A stretch of DNA of 27,178 bases, taken from JBGANR01 sp044222225 (GTDB lineage Bacteria; Actinomycetota; Actinomycetes; Mycobacteriales; Mycobacteriaceae). Below the pieces are notes generated by a model. It worked only from the letters and a program-made list of their open reading frames with translations. It was not told the DNA's origin and ran no database searches. Every line of letters starts with the position of its first letter. Positions within the stretch are counted from its first letter, which is position 1. Below, in pieces: positions 8,301 to 14,912 of this stretch. Location: positions 1 to 27,178 of the forward strand of contig JBGANR010000036.1 in NCBI GenBank assembly GCA_044222225.1, read 5' to 3'. A program made the position numbers and the translations under genes.

Positions 8301-8723
8301 ATCATCGCGGTGAACTCGGGAAGCCGCCGAGACGCGTACGCCACATATCACCTCGTCAATCCGTTCGACGACGGTGTGTCCCTGGACCGGATGATCGACT
8401 GGCTCGTGGAGTCGGGCATCCCGCTGACGCGGATCGAGTCCTATGACGACTGGATGGGTCGATTCGCGGCTGCGCTGACCGCCCTCGATGAACATGACAA
8501 GCGCGCCTCGGTACTACCTTTGCTCGATGCGTTCGAACAGCCGGAGACACCGATCTTCGGGTCATCCATAACCTCGACGCGATTCGCGTCCGCCCTGTCC
8601 ACCACCGGGGCCGACATCGCAGTCTCCAGTCTGACGTCGGACTTCCTCAGGAAGTGCGTCGAGGACCTGGAGTACGTCTTCGGTCGGCCGATACGTCAGA
8701 GCTCGCCGGCGGCGGCCCGGTGA
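5310..8723 (+). CDS. car: Carboxylic acid reductase (CAR), adenylation-carrier-reductase enzyme
   Basis: Reduces a carboxylic acid to the aldehyde with ATP and NADPH through an acyl-AMP and a thioester on phosphopantetheine. All three modules are present in 1137 aa: an adenylation domain with LLYTSGSTGTPKGAMY (207-221), PMSHVAG (His255), ELYGTTEIGG (373-382), YYRTGD and the A10-type lysine in LLSDHGKLVRP (Lys575); a carrier domain with LGGDSLTAVSLS (Ser648); and an NADPH reductase domain with LLTGASGYLGRFL (740-752) and the Tyr-Lys pair in GYAATKWAGE (Tyr913, Lys917). Order and motifs match Nocardia iowensis CAR. Compared with my memory of that 1174-aa enzyme, about 40 N-terminal residues are missing. 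The carrier serine needs a phosphopantetheinyl transferase; none is encoded here. Known CARs act on aromatic or fatty acids; the substrate is not readable, but the divergent phzDE genes make an aminated cyclohexadiene or benzoic acid a plausible one. Confidence 0.93.
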   Translation: MRLNAMMTSAFDRFSERAALAERRSVPATNDHIEQAGNHVLDSYVTLTYGALGRRVISVAAQLGGRTDESKTVTPIRLGDRVVLLGFAGIDFTTADLACNMAGITTVPLQTSGTFQQQAAIIAETAPRAIIATVTLLERAVHLVADSPTVERLIVLDYRGGDLAHRKAVEAAALALSISPETLDIEGGEYMSAPDLDATDDDLALLLYTSGSTGTPKGAMYTRRLVAEMWGGAGWSEFFAEEIAIANFHYMPMSHVAGHSSIRNTLARGGVTYFASSTNLSSFFEDLKLAQPTELSLVPRVCELLHEEYQRRRGDTLSPTEGVTEDATVNPTLAEMRDEILGGGVRWASCTSAPVSVELKRFMESLLGIELHELYGTTEIGGVLVDGRFLSPPVIDYRLEDIPELGYLASDRPDARGELLVKSTSTVPGYFNRPELDREVFTADGYYRTGDVAAVDGGGRVRIIDRKNAVIKLSQGEFVALPSLEAAYLAGSKSIHQIFLYGRGDQSSIVGVAVPSDRLRTELDDEVAAIRSRILHELRKTATDKDLNSYEIPSAIVVDFDPFSESNGLLSDHGKLVRPRLMEKYGTLLAGLYERRRSGRDELLDRLHVGGAGEETLSTLLRAVAVSLQSDAEDITETATFRDLGGDSLTAVSLSRLLEQIYRFRVPVDTVASASYTIRDLARYIDAKRASAHDSASFEEIHGADSQTLRATDLTLSRFIKNDVPEPGASAVPRGAKSVLLTGASGYLGRFLCLELLREFTGTDHRLTCLVRASDDTAARDRLRRTFSTSDSLLAEFDELSSRLDVIAGDLSEARLGLGDQTWARLTDGLTDIVHAGAMVNHALPYRELFAANVNGTAEVIRLAVTGVLKPVTFMSSIATALLAGASSPLDETSDIRDVLPQIIATGKIVDGYAATKWAGEALLRDAHDRYGLPVTVFRASMILAHTHHRGQINIPDTFTRLLHSVVRTGLAPSSFYRHDGDLAHYDGLPVDVVARSIIAVNSGSRRDAYATYHLVNPFDDGVSLDRMIDWLVESGIPLTRIESYDDWMGRFAAALTALDEHDKRASVLPLLDAFEQPETPIFGSSITSTRFASALSTTGADIAVSSLTSDFLRKCVEDLEYVFGRPIRQSSPAAAR

Positions 8724-8751
8724 GCACCGCAAACACAGACGTCTCGCCGCC

Positions 8752-8767
8752 CCGTCCGCCAGGACGG
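8752..8767. terminator. Short hairpin between convergent genes, possible bidirectional terminator
   Basis: CCGTCC-GCCA-GGACGG forms a perfect 6-bp stem with a 4-base loop in the 48-bp gap between the CAR stop and the DUF385 gene stop. There is no T tract, as is usual for actinobacterial hairpins, so the function is only suggested by position. Confidence 0.4.
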
Positions 8768-8771
8768 TCGC

Positions 8772-9236
8772 TCAGAACCGTCGCGTCAGCTCGAACACCC
8801 TGATATGCCGCCCACCCGCGCGATTGCGATAGTCCGAGTACGCGGGCCACATCGCGATCAGGTCGTCGTAGGCGCGGTCGTGTTCCTCTTCGTCCTCGAG
8901 GAGTCGCGCCGTCACCGGGACGTCGTGGCCACGGTCGAGCACGACGGCGTGCGGATCGGCCAGCAGGTTGGCCGTCCATGCCGGGTGACTCTTCTGGCCC
9001 CAATTGCTGCCCGCCACGAGATAGCGGTCGCCCCGCCGCAGCGTGAGCAGCGGCGTCCGCCGCTCCTCCCCGCTCTTCGCCCCGACCGTCACGAGCACGA
9101 TCGTCGGCCGCGTGACCCCGACCGCCGTCGCCCGGCCGCGCGAGATCCGGCACACCGCGCGGTCGAGCGTCGGCAGAACCTTCCGCCCCACCAGCGCAAA
9201 CGCCCGCGTTCTACCCAACTGTTCGAACAGACTCAT
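8772..9236 (-). CDS. Nitroreductase/quinone reductase family protein (DUF385, Ddn-like, deazaflavin-dependent)
   Basis: A 154-aa protein of the split-barrel family that includes M. tuberculosis Ddn (Rv3547), members of which use reduced cofactor F420 to reduce nitroaromatics or quinones. Visible hallmarks are LVTVGAKSGEERRTPLL, YLVAGSNWGQKSHPAWTANLLADP and the closing segment WPAYSDYRNRAGGRHIRVFEL. The ATG at 9236 is chosen because GGGGAAG lies nine bases upstream; a GTG at 9254 would add six basic residues with a poorer ribosome site. It converges on the CAR gene and diverges from the sugar dehydrogenase. The high GC of its codons resembles the backbone more than the phz/CAR cluster. F420 binding is family knowledge, not shown here, and many DUF385 members have unknown substrates. 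Confidence 0.85.
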   Translation of the reverse strand: MSLFEQLGRTRAFALVGRKVLPTLDRAVCRISRGRATAVGVTRPTIVLVTVGAKSGEERRTPLLTLRRGDRYLVAGSNWGQKSHPAWTANLLADPHAVVLDRGHDVPVTARLLEDEEEHDRAYDDLIAMWPAYSDYRNRAGGRHIRVFELTRRF

Positions 9237-9278
9237 CCGCCGCCGCTTCCCCACACATCCGTCCGACTGCCGTACGAC

Positions 9279-9284
9279 AGTTTA
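9279..9284 (-). promoter_or_regulatory. Candidate -10 element of the DUF385 gene
   Basis: On the minus strand TAAACT sits about 42 bases before the ATG at 9236, in the most AT-rich part of the 134-bp divergent region. No clear -35 is visible. Confidence 0.3.
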
Positions 9285-9370
9285 CGTTTCCATGACGCGT
9301 CCACGCCTCGCCTCCGCGAAACCAGCCGCAGCAGAGCCCGTCAGGGGACGGCGTATGAGATGATTCCGGC

Positions 9371-10381
9371 ATGCGCCGGTCGACAGCGGTTCTTGCGCTC
9401 GCCCTCGTGTTGACGGGCTGCAGTGCGCCCGACGACACCGATCCGACGCCGAGCGGGGTCGCCGGCGAGACGTCGATCGTAACCGGCCTCGACGCTCCCT
9501 GGGAGGTCGTCTTCGTCGACCGCGCCCCGCTCGTCAGCGAACGCGACTCGGGCAGCATCCTCGAGATCGTCGACGGCCGCACCCGCGAGGCGGGTCGGAT
9601 CGCCGGCGTGCGGCACGGTGGCGAGGGCGGACTGCTCGGGCTCGCCGCCACCGGCCGCCACCTGTTCGTCTACTCGACCGGCCCCAACGGCAATCGCATC
9701 GAACGCTACGAGGTCACCGGCGAGCCTGGATCCCTCGGCCTCGGCCTGCGGGTGACGCTGCTCGACGGCATCCCGTCGGCGAGCACGCACAACGGCGGAC
9801 GCCTCGCCGTCGGCCCGGACGGCATGCTCTACGCGGGCACCGGCGACGCGGGCGACCGGACGAGCGCACAGAACCGCGCCGCGCTCTCCGGCAAGATCCT
9901 CCGGATGACGCCGGACGGCGGCGTCCCGGACGACAACCCGATCCCGGGCTCGCTCGTCTACAGCTACGGCCACCGCAACGTGCAGGGCCTCGCATGGGCG
10001 GCCGACGGCCGGATGTTCGCCACCGAGTTCGGCCAGAACACCTGGGACGAACTCAACCTCATCGAGCCCGGCAAGAACTACGGCTGGCCACGCGTCGAGG
10101 GCCGGGCGGGCGACGCCGCCTACGTCGACCCGCTGCAGCAGTGGGCGACGGACGAGGCCAGCCCGAGCGGGGCCGCCGTGCTCGGCGACCGGCTGTACAT
10201 CGCCAACCTGCGCGGACGCGTGCTGCGCGCCGTCCCGCTCGCGGATCCGTCGACGTCGACGGAGCTGCTCGACGGTTCACTCGGTCGGCTGCGGACGGTC
10301 GTCCCCGGCCCCGACGGCGCGCTGTGGGTGGTCACGAACAACACCGACGGCCGCGGAACGCCGCGCGACCCTACTTCTTAG
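9371..10381 (+). CDS. PQQ-dependent sugar dehydrogenase-like lipoprotein (GSDH/aldose dehydrogenase family)
   Basis: A 336-aa exported protein. The N-terminus is a lipoprotein signal peptide with basic residues, a hydrophobic core and lipobox LTGC (lipidated Cys17). The mature part is a six-bladed propeller of the soluble glucose/aldose dehydrogenase family: GLDAPWEVVF, GGEGGLLGLA, TGPNGNRIERYEV, HNGGRLAVGPDGMLYAGTGDAGD (His140 at the position of the family's catalytic His), ALSGKILRMTPDG, YSYGHRNVQGLAW and NYGWPRVEG. Known members oxidise sugars with pyrroloquinoline quinone, which many actinobacteria do not make, so the cofactor is uncertain. The protein ends right after NNTDGRGTPRD, where relatives usually continue about ten residues (often GDDRIL plus a strand); the stop lies inside the convergent der gene. 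A loss of the last strand is possible. Confidence 0.85.
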   Translation: MRRSTAVLALALVLTGCSAPDDTDPTPSGVAGETSIVTGLDAPWEVVFVDRAPLVSERDSGSILEIVDGRTREAGRIAGVRHGGEGGLLGLAATGRHLFVYSTGPNGNRIERYEVTGEPGSLGLGLRVTLLDGIPSASTHNGGRLAVGPDGMLYAGTGDAGDRTSAQNRAALSGKILRMTPDGGVPDDNPIPGSLVYSYGHRNVQGLAWAADGRMFATEFGQNTWDELNLIEPGKNYGWPRVEGRAGDAAYVDPLQQWATDEASPSGAAVLGDRLYIANLRGRVLRAVPLADPSTSTELLDGSLGRLRTVVPGPDGALWVVTNNTDGRGTPRDPTS

Positions 10382-11813
10382 CGCGCTTCTCCCTGATCCG
10401 CACGTTGATGCGCACCGGCGAGCCGTCGAATCCGAAGGACTCGCGCAGCTTGCGCTCCAGGAAGCGGCGGTAGCCGGCCTCGAGGAAACCGGTGGTGAAC
10501 AGCACGAACGTCGGCGGACGGTTCGCCGCCTGAGTGGCGAACAGCACCCGCGGCAGCCGGCCGCCGCGCATCGGCGGGGGCGTCGCGGCGACGATGTCGC
10601 GCAGCCACGTGTTGAGCTGGCCGGTGGTGATCCGCTTGTCCCACGACTCGAGGGCCGCCTCCATCGCCGGCACGAGCTTCTGCACCGACCGCCCGGTCTT
10701 CGCCGAGATGTTGACGCGTCGCGCCCACGGCACCCGATCGAGCTGGCGGTCGATCTCCTTGTCGAGCATGTAGCGGCGATCCTCGTCGACGAGGTCCCAC
10801 TTGTTGAACGCGATGACAAGCGCCCGCCCGGACTCCGCCACCATCGACAGCACCCGCAGGTCCTGTTCGGTGATCGGCTCGGAGCCATCGATGAGCAGCA
10901 CCGCGACCTCAGCGGCCTCGATCGCCGCCTTCGTCCGCAGCGACGCGTAGTACTCGTGGCCGCTGGCCGTCCGCACCTTGCGCCGCAGGCCGGCCGTGTC
11001 GACGAAGGTCCACAGCCTGCCGCCGAGGTCGACGAGCGAGTCGACCGGATCGACAGTCGTGCCGGCCACGGCGTCGACGACCGAGCGATCCTCCCCCGAC
11101 AGCTTGTTGAGCAGCGAGGACTTGCCGACGTTCGGCTTGCCGACGAGCGCGACGCGCCGCGGACCGGCGACGGCCCCCAGCCTCTCCCGCGGCATCTCGG
11201 GAAGTGCCGCGAGGATCTTGTCGAGCAGATCACCCGAACCGCGGCCGTGGGTCGCCGAGACACAGTTCGGTTCGCCGAGACCGAGGCTCCACAACGCCGC
11301 GGCCTCCGCCTCGATGCGCTCGTCGTCCACCTTGTTCGCGACGAGCAGGACCGGCGTCTTCGACCGGCGCAGCACCCGCGCGACGGCCTCGTCGGTGGCC
11401 GTCGCGCCGACGGTCGCGTCGACGACGACGACGATCGCGTCGGCGTCGTTCATCGCCCGCTCCGCCTGCCGCGCCACGGCCTGCTGCAGGCCCTTCGCAT
11501 CGGGCTCCCAGCCGCCGGTGTCCTGCACCATGAACCGCCGGCCGGCCCAGGTCGCGTCATAGGAGACGCGGTCGCGGGTGACGCCGGGGATGTCCTCGAC
11601 CACCGCCTCGCGGCGGCCGAGGATGCGGTTGACGAGGGTCGACTTGCCGACGTTCGGCCGGCCGACGATCGCGACGACGGGGACCGCCAGGTCCTCCTCG
11701 CCGTCTTCGCCGCCGACGAAACCGACCTCGTTCCAATCAGCTTCATCGCTCCAGATGCCGTCTCCGGCCTCGATTCCGTCCGGGGATCCGGCGAAGGTCG
11801 CGTTATCGGTCAT
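10371..11813 (-). CDS. der: Ribosome biogenesis GTPase Der (EngA)
   Basis: Double GTPase acting in 50S subunit maturation. Two G domains are complete: GRPNVGKST (51-59), DTGG (98-101) and NKVD (160-163), then GKPNVGKSS (225-233), DTAG (272-275) and NKWD (337-340). A C-terminal KH-like domain (about 375-480) ends in a basic tail. The 480-aa length is normal once an acidic N-terminal extension of about 40 residues is allowed, which is typical of actinobacterial Der. Its ATG overlaps the cmk stop by 4 bp (ATGA), matching the cmk-der pair of mycobacteria (Rv1712-Rv1713). It is the last gene of the long minus-strand convoy. Its stop codon lies inside the convergent sugar dehydrogenase gene, an 11-bp tail-to-tail overlap. 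Confidence 0.97.
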   Translation of the reverse strand: MTDNATFAGSPDGIEAGDGIWSDEADWNEVGFVGGEDGEEDLAVPVVAIVGRPNVGKSTLVNRILGRREAVVEDIPGVTRDRVSYDATWAGRRFMVQDTGGWEPDAKGLQQAVARQAERAMNDADAIVVVVDATVGATATDEAVARVLRRSKTPVLLVANKVDDERIEAEAAALWSLGLGEPNCVSATHGRGSGDLLDKILAALPEMPRERLGAVAGPRRVALVGKPNVGKSSLLNKLSGEDRSVVDAVAGTTVDPVDSLVDLGGRLWTFVDTAGLRRKVRTASGHEYYASLRTKAAIEAAEVAVLLIDGSEPITEQDLRVLSMVAESGRALVIAFNKWDLVDEDRRYMLDKEIDRQLDRVPWARRVNISAKTGRSVQKLVPAMEAALESWDKRITTGQLNTWLRDIVAATPPPMRGGRLPRVLFATQAANRPPTFVLFTTGFLEAGYRRFLERKLRESFGFDGSPVRINVRIREKRAKK

Positions 11814-12487
11814 CGGTCAGCTCCGATCTCTGCTCGAGCGAGCACGACGAGCGCCTCGACGACCTCGTCGAACGTCAGGTCCGACGTGTCGATGATCGTC
11901 GCGTCCGCAGCGGGACGCAGGGGCGACGCCGCACGCGTCGAATCCAGGTGGTCGCGCCGCTCGACGGCGGCGAGGACGGCGGCGTAGTCGACGGCGCGGC
12001 CGGCGGCGACGTCCTGCGCGTGCCGTCGGGTCGCGCGGGCGTCTGCCGTCGCGGTGAGGAAGATCTTGAGGTCGGCGTCGGGGAACACGACGGTCCCGAT
12101 GTCACGGCCTTCGAGGACGGCGAGCGAGGCGGCGGCACCGAGCTCACGTTGCCGACGCACCATCCGGGTGCGTACCGCCGGGACGGCGGACACCGCCGAG
12201 ACGGCGCCGGTCACCTCGGCGCCGCGGATCTCGGCCGTGACGTCTTCGCCGCCGAGCGTGACGGTCGGATCGACCGCGTCATAGGAGAGGCCGACGACGA
12301 CGCCCTCGGTGGCGGCCGCGATGGCCGCGGGGTCGGCGAGGTCGACACCGGCGCGCAGGACGGCGAGCGTCGCGGCCCGGTACATGGCACCGGTGTCGAC
12401 GTACGACGCGCCCAGCTCCGCCGCGAGCCGCCGCGAGACGCTCGACTTGCCGGTTCCCGACGGCCCGTCGATGGCGATGATCGTCAC
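11810..12487 (-). CDS. cmk: Cytidylate kinase
   Basis: Phosphorylates CMP and dCMP with ATP in pyrimidine salvage and nucleotide supply. The 225-aa protein begins MTIIAIDGPSGTGKSSVSRRLA, a P-loop at residues 8-16, followed by the nucleotide-binding segment YVDTGAMYRAATL, the CMP-binding region with LEGRDIGTVVFPDADLKIFLTA, and RRDHLDSTRAASPL, all characteristic of Cmk. It starts with GTG, which overlaps the rluB stop by 4 bp (GTGA), and its own stop overlaps der by 4 bp, indicating translational coupling across rluB-cmk-der. Confidence 0.97.
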   Translation of the reverse strand: MTIIAIDGPSGTGKSSVSRRLAAELGASYVDTGAMYRAATLAVLRAGVDLADPAAIAAATEGVVVGLSYDAVDPTVTLGGEDVTAEIRGAEVTGAVSAVSAVPAVRTRMVRRQRELGAAASLAVLEGRDIGTVVFPDADLKIFLTATADARATRRHAQDVAAGRAVDYAAVLAAVERRDHLDSTRAASPLRPAADATIIDTSDLTFDEVVEALVVLARAEIGADR

Positions 12488-13446
12488 AAACCGACCGCCT
12501 TGTACAGCGCACCGACGACGTCGCGGCCGAGAACGCGCAGCGAACCCTGCCGCTGCTCGCCGAGCGAGACCGGGCCGATGTCCGTGCGCAGCAGCATCTC
12601 GACGGGGTAGCCGAGCTCGCCGAGCAACCGGCGCACGATGTGCTTGCGGCCCTCGTGCAGCGTCAGACGCAGCAGCGAGCGGCCCTCGTTGACGTCCATG
12701 ACGACGGCGCGGTCGACCGCGACGTGCCCGTCCTCGAGGTCGACGCCGTCCTTGAGCTGACGGACGATCGTCCGCGGCACCTCGCCGCGCACCGCGGCGA
12801 TGTACGTCTTGGGCACCTCGAACGACGGGTGCATGAGGCGGTGCGCCAGTTCGCCGTCGTTGGTCAGCAGCAGCAGTCCCTCGGTGTCGGCGTCGAGCCG
12901 TCCGACGTGGAAGAGCCTTTGGCCGGCCATGACGCGTTCGGCGACCACGTCACCGACGCACGGGCGCCCCTGGTCGTCGGACATCGTCGACTGCCAGCCG
13001 CGGGGCTTGTTGAACGCGATGTACGTCATCGTCTCGTCGACGACGACGCGGGCGCCGTCGACCCTCACGATCGACTTATCGGGATCGATCCGCATGCCCT
13101 GCTCGGTCACGATCGCCCCGTCGACGTCGACGCGGCCGGCGGCGATGAGCTCCTCCGCACCGCGCCGGGACGCGACACCGGCCTGCGCCAGCATCTTCTG
13201 CAGACGCACGCCCCCCGGATCGTAGGTGGGCCCCTCACCGGTGGGTGCGACGTTCTGCCTGCGGGCGGGCTTGGCGTTGTTGAGGCGGGCGAGCGTGGAG
13301 GCCTTCGGCGGCTTCGGCGAGCCGGAGCCTCGAGCACCCGGCTTCTTCGAGCCGGCGGCGGCGCCGCGGGCCGCATTCGCGGCGCCCTTGCGGTGTTGCT
13401 TCTTCTGTGGTCTTTCCGGTCTGCCGTCTCGGCTAGCGGGAGTCAT
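12484..13446 (-). CDS. rluB: RluB-type 23S rRNA pseudouridine synthase
   Basis: Isomerises a uridine in 23S rRNA (U2605 in E. coli numbering for RluB). The 320-aa protein has a long basic, low-complexity N-terminus (1-75, rich in Lys, Arg, Ala, Pro), an S4 RNA-binding domain beginning GVRLQKMLAQAGVASRRGAEELI (about 79-125), then the RsuA-family catalytic domain with YIAFNKPRG and GRLDADTEGLLLLTNDG, where Asp185 is the catalytic residue, and LHEGRKHIVRRLL. The basic N-terminal tail is common in actinobacterial homologues. The ATG at 13446 overlaps the end of scpB by 14 bp. The order scpA-scpB-rluB-cmk-der equals Rv1709-Rv1713. Confidence 0.95.
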   Translation of the reverse strand: MTPASRDGRPERPQKKQHRKGAANAARGAAAGSKKPGARGSGSPKPPKASTLARLNNAKPARRQNVAPTGEGPTYDPGGVRLQKMLAQAGVASRRGAEELIAAGRVDVDGAIVTEQGMRIDPDKSIVRVDGARVVVDETMTYIAFNKPRGWQSTMSDDQGRPCVGDVVAERVMAGQRLFHVGRLDADTEGLLLLTNDGELAHRLMHPSFEVPKTYIAAVRGEVPRTIVRQLKDGVDLEDGHVAVDRAVVMDVNEGRSLLRLTLHEGRKHIVRRLLGELGYPVEMLLRTDIGPVSLGEQRQGSLRVLGRDVVGALYKAVGL

Positions 13447-14092
13447 TGCTCGATTGTGACGGCGGGACGACGTGTTTGGCGAATCCCGCCTCGGCCGCCA
13501 CCTCGTCGATGACGTCGATGTCCGGCAGCAACGGGGCGAGATCGGGCAGCTCGGCGAGCGAGGTGAGGCCGAGCCGGTCGAGGAACAGCTCGGTGGTCCG
13601 GTACAGGGTGCCGCCCGTCTCGCGGTCGGTGCCGACGTCCGCGATGAGCCCCCGCGTCGTCAGCGTGCGCACGACGCCGTCGACGTTGACGCCCCGCACC
13701 GCGCCGATCTTCGCCCGCGTCACGGGCTGCCGGTAGGCGATGACGGCGAGGGTCTCCATCGCGGCGCGCGTCAGCTTGGAGCGCGCGCCGCCGAGCAGCA
13801 GCCGCTCGAGGTACGGCGCGTACTCGCGACGCGTGTAGAGCCGCCAACCGTCGAAGGCGTGCCGCAGATCCATGCCGGAGCCCGACGCCGTCAGCTCCGC
13901 CGACCAGCGGCGCAGCTCGGCCTCGACGGTGCCGGCGGGCGTCGCGAGAGCGTCCGCCAGCTGCGTGGCCGGTGCCGGGGTGTCGACCACGAGCAACACC
14001 GCTTCGAGCGCCGCGCGCAATTCGGCGCCGGCCAACGGCCCGGGCGCGCCATCGGCGGCCGACGGCTCACCGGGCACGTCGTGATCAGCCAT
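13433..14092 (-). CDS. scpB: Segregation and condensation protein B
   Basis: Winged-helix kite subunit of the SMC-ScpAB condensin, which loads on DNA and helps chromosome compaction and segregation. The 219-aa protein contains LRAALEAVLLVVDTPAPATQLADAL, the recognisable TRAAMETLAVIAYRQPVTRAKIGAVRGVNVDGVVRTL core and GLIADVGTDRETGGTLYRTTELFLDRLGL. It overlaps scpA by 8 bp at its start and rluB by 14 bp at its end, so the stoichiometry of ScpA and ScpB is probably set by translational coupling. The first 20 or so residues are a variable acidic leader. Confidence 0.96.
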   Translation of the reverse strand: MADHDVPGEPSAADGAPGPLAGAELRAALEAVLLVVDTPAPATQLADALATPAGTVEAELRRWSAELTASGSGMDLRHAFDGWRLYTRREYAPYLERLLLGGARSKLTRAAMETLAVIAYRQPVTRAKIGAVRGVNVDGVVRTLTTRGLIADVGTDRETGGTLYRTTELFLDRLGLTSLAELPDLAPLLPDIDVIDEVAAEAGFAKHVVPPSQSSNDSR

Positions 14093-14912
14093 AGTCGACC
14101 TCCAATTCCATCGATTCGGCGTCCCGCTCGCCCACCCACCGCACCCGCAGCTCCCCCAGCGGATGCTCCTGGTCGAACACCACGGCGCGCGCCCGGTACA
14201 GCTCCAACAGCGCGAGGAAGCGCGCGACGATGCCGAGCGGCCCGTCCGCCCCCGCGCAGAGCGCCGCGAACGTCAGATACTCGTCGGTCCCCGCGGCCGC
14301 GAGCATGGCGGCGATGATCTTCGCCTGCTCGGGCACCGAGATCAACGGCGCGTGCAGGTGCCCGAGCCCGACCGTGGGTTTCGGCACGGGAGTGAACGCG
14401 CGGACGGCGATCCGGACGAACTCCTCCGGCGTGACGCCCAGTTCGACATCCGGGACGAGCGCCGTGTATCTGTCCTCCAGCGAGACCTCCCGGGGGAACC
14501 GCTGCAGAGCACTCGCCTCGAGCTCGGTGAAGAGCTCGGCGACCTGCTTGTACGCGCGGTACTGCAGCAGCCGCGCGAACAGCAGATCGCGAGCCTCCAG
14601 CAGCGCCAGGTCCTCGGCGTCCTCCACCTCACCGGACGGCAGCAGCCGCGCCGCCTTGAGGTCGAGCAGCGTAGCGGCGACGACGAGGAACTCCGTCACC
14701 TGATCGAGATCGGCGCCGTCGCCGAGCGCCCGCGTGTACGCGATGAACTCGTCGGTGACGACGCTGAGCGCCACTTCGGTGACGTCGAGGCGATGACTGC
14801 TGATCAGTTGCAGCAGCAGGTCGAACGGCCCCTCGAAATTGTCGAGCTTGAGCGCGAAACCGGACGACGCACCGGCGTCGCCGCCGGCGTGGGGATCGGC
14901 CGCAACCGTCAC
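14085..14912 (-). CDS. scpA: Segregation and condensation protein A (kleisin)
   Basis: Kleisin subunit bridging the SMC heads and ScpB. I placed the start at the GTG at 14912, which overlaps the parA stop by 4 bp (GTGA) and gives 275 aa starting VTVAADPH; the frame stays open upstream to 15662 but that part is antisense-like basic and proline-rich sequence lying in another frame of parA. Family motifs are FALKLDNFEGPFDLLLQLI, the VTDEFIAYTRAL and FLVVAATLLDLKAARLLP helices, RLLQYRAYKQVAELF, and the C-terminal winged helix FLALLELYRARAVVFDQE. The parA-scpA-scpB order is that of mycobacteria (Rv1708-Rv1710). Confidence 0.95.
   Translation of the reverse strand: MTVAADPHAGGDAGASSGFALKLDNFEGPFDLLLQLISSHRLDVTEVALSVVTDEFIAYTRALGDGADLDQVTEFLVVAATLLDLKAARLLPSGEVEDAEDLALLEARDLLFARLLQYRAYKQVAELFTELEASALQRFPREVSLEDRYTALVPDVELGVTPEEFVRIAVRAFTPVPKPTVGLGHLHAPLISVPEQAKIIAAMLAAAGTDEYLTFAALCAGADGPLGIVARFLALLELYRARAVVFDQEHPLGELRVRWVGERDAESMELEVDYG

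Noticed and set aside
5310..8723. CAR gene as a one-module NRPS
   Set aside because: There is no condensation domain, and the A-T-R order with the YTSGSTGTPKGAMY and GYLGRFL motifs is that of carboxylic acid reductases.
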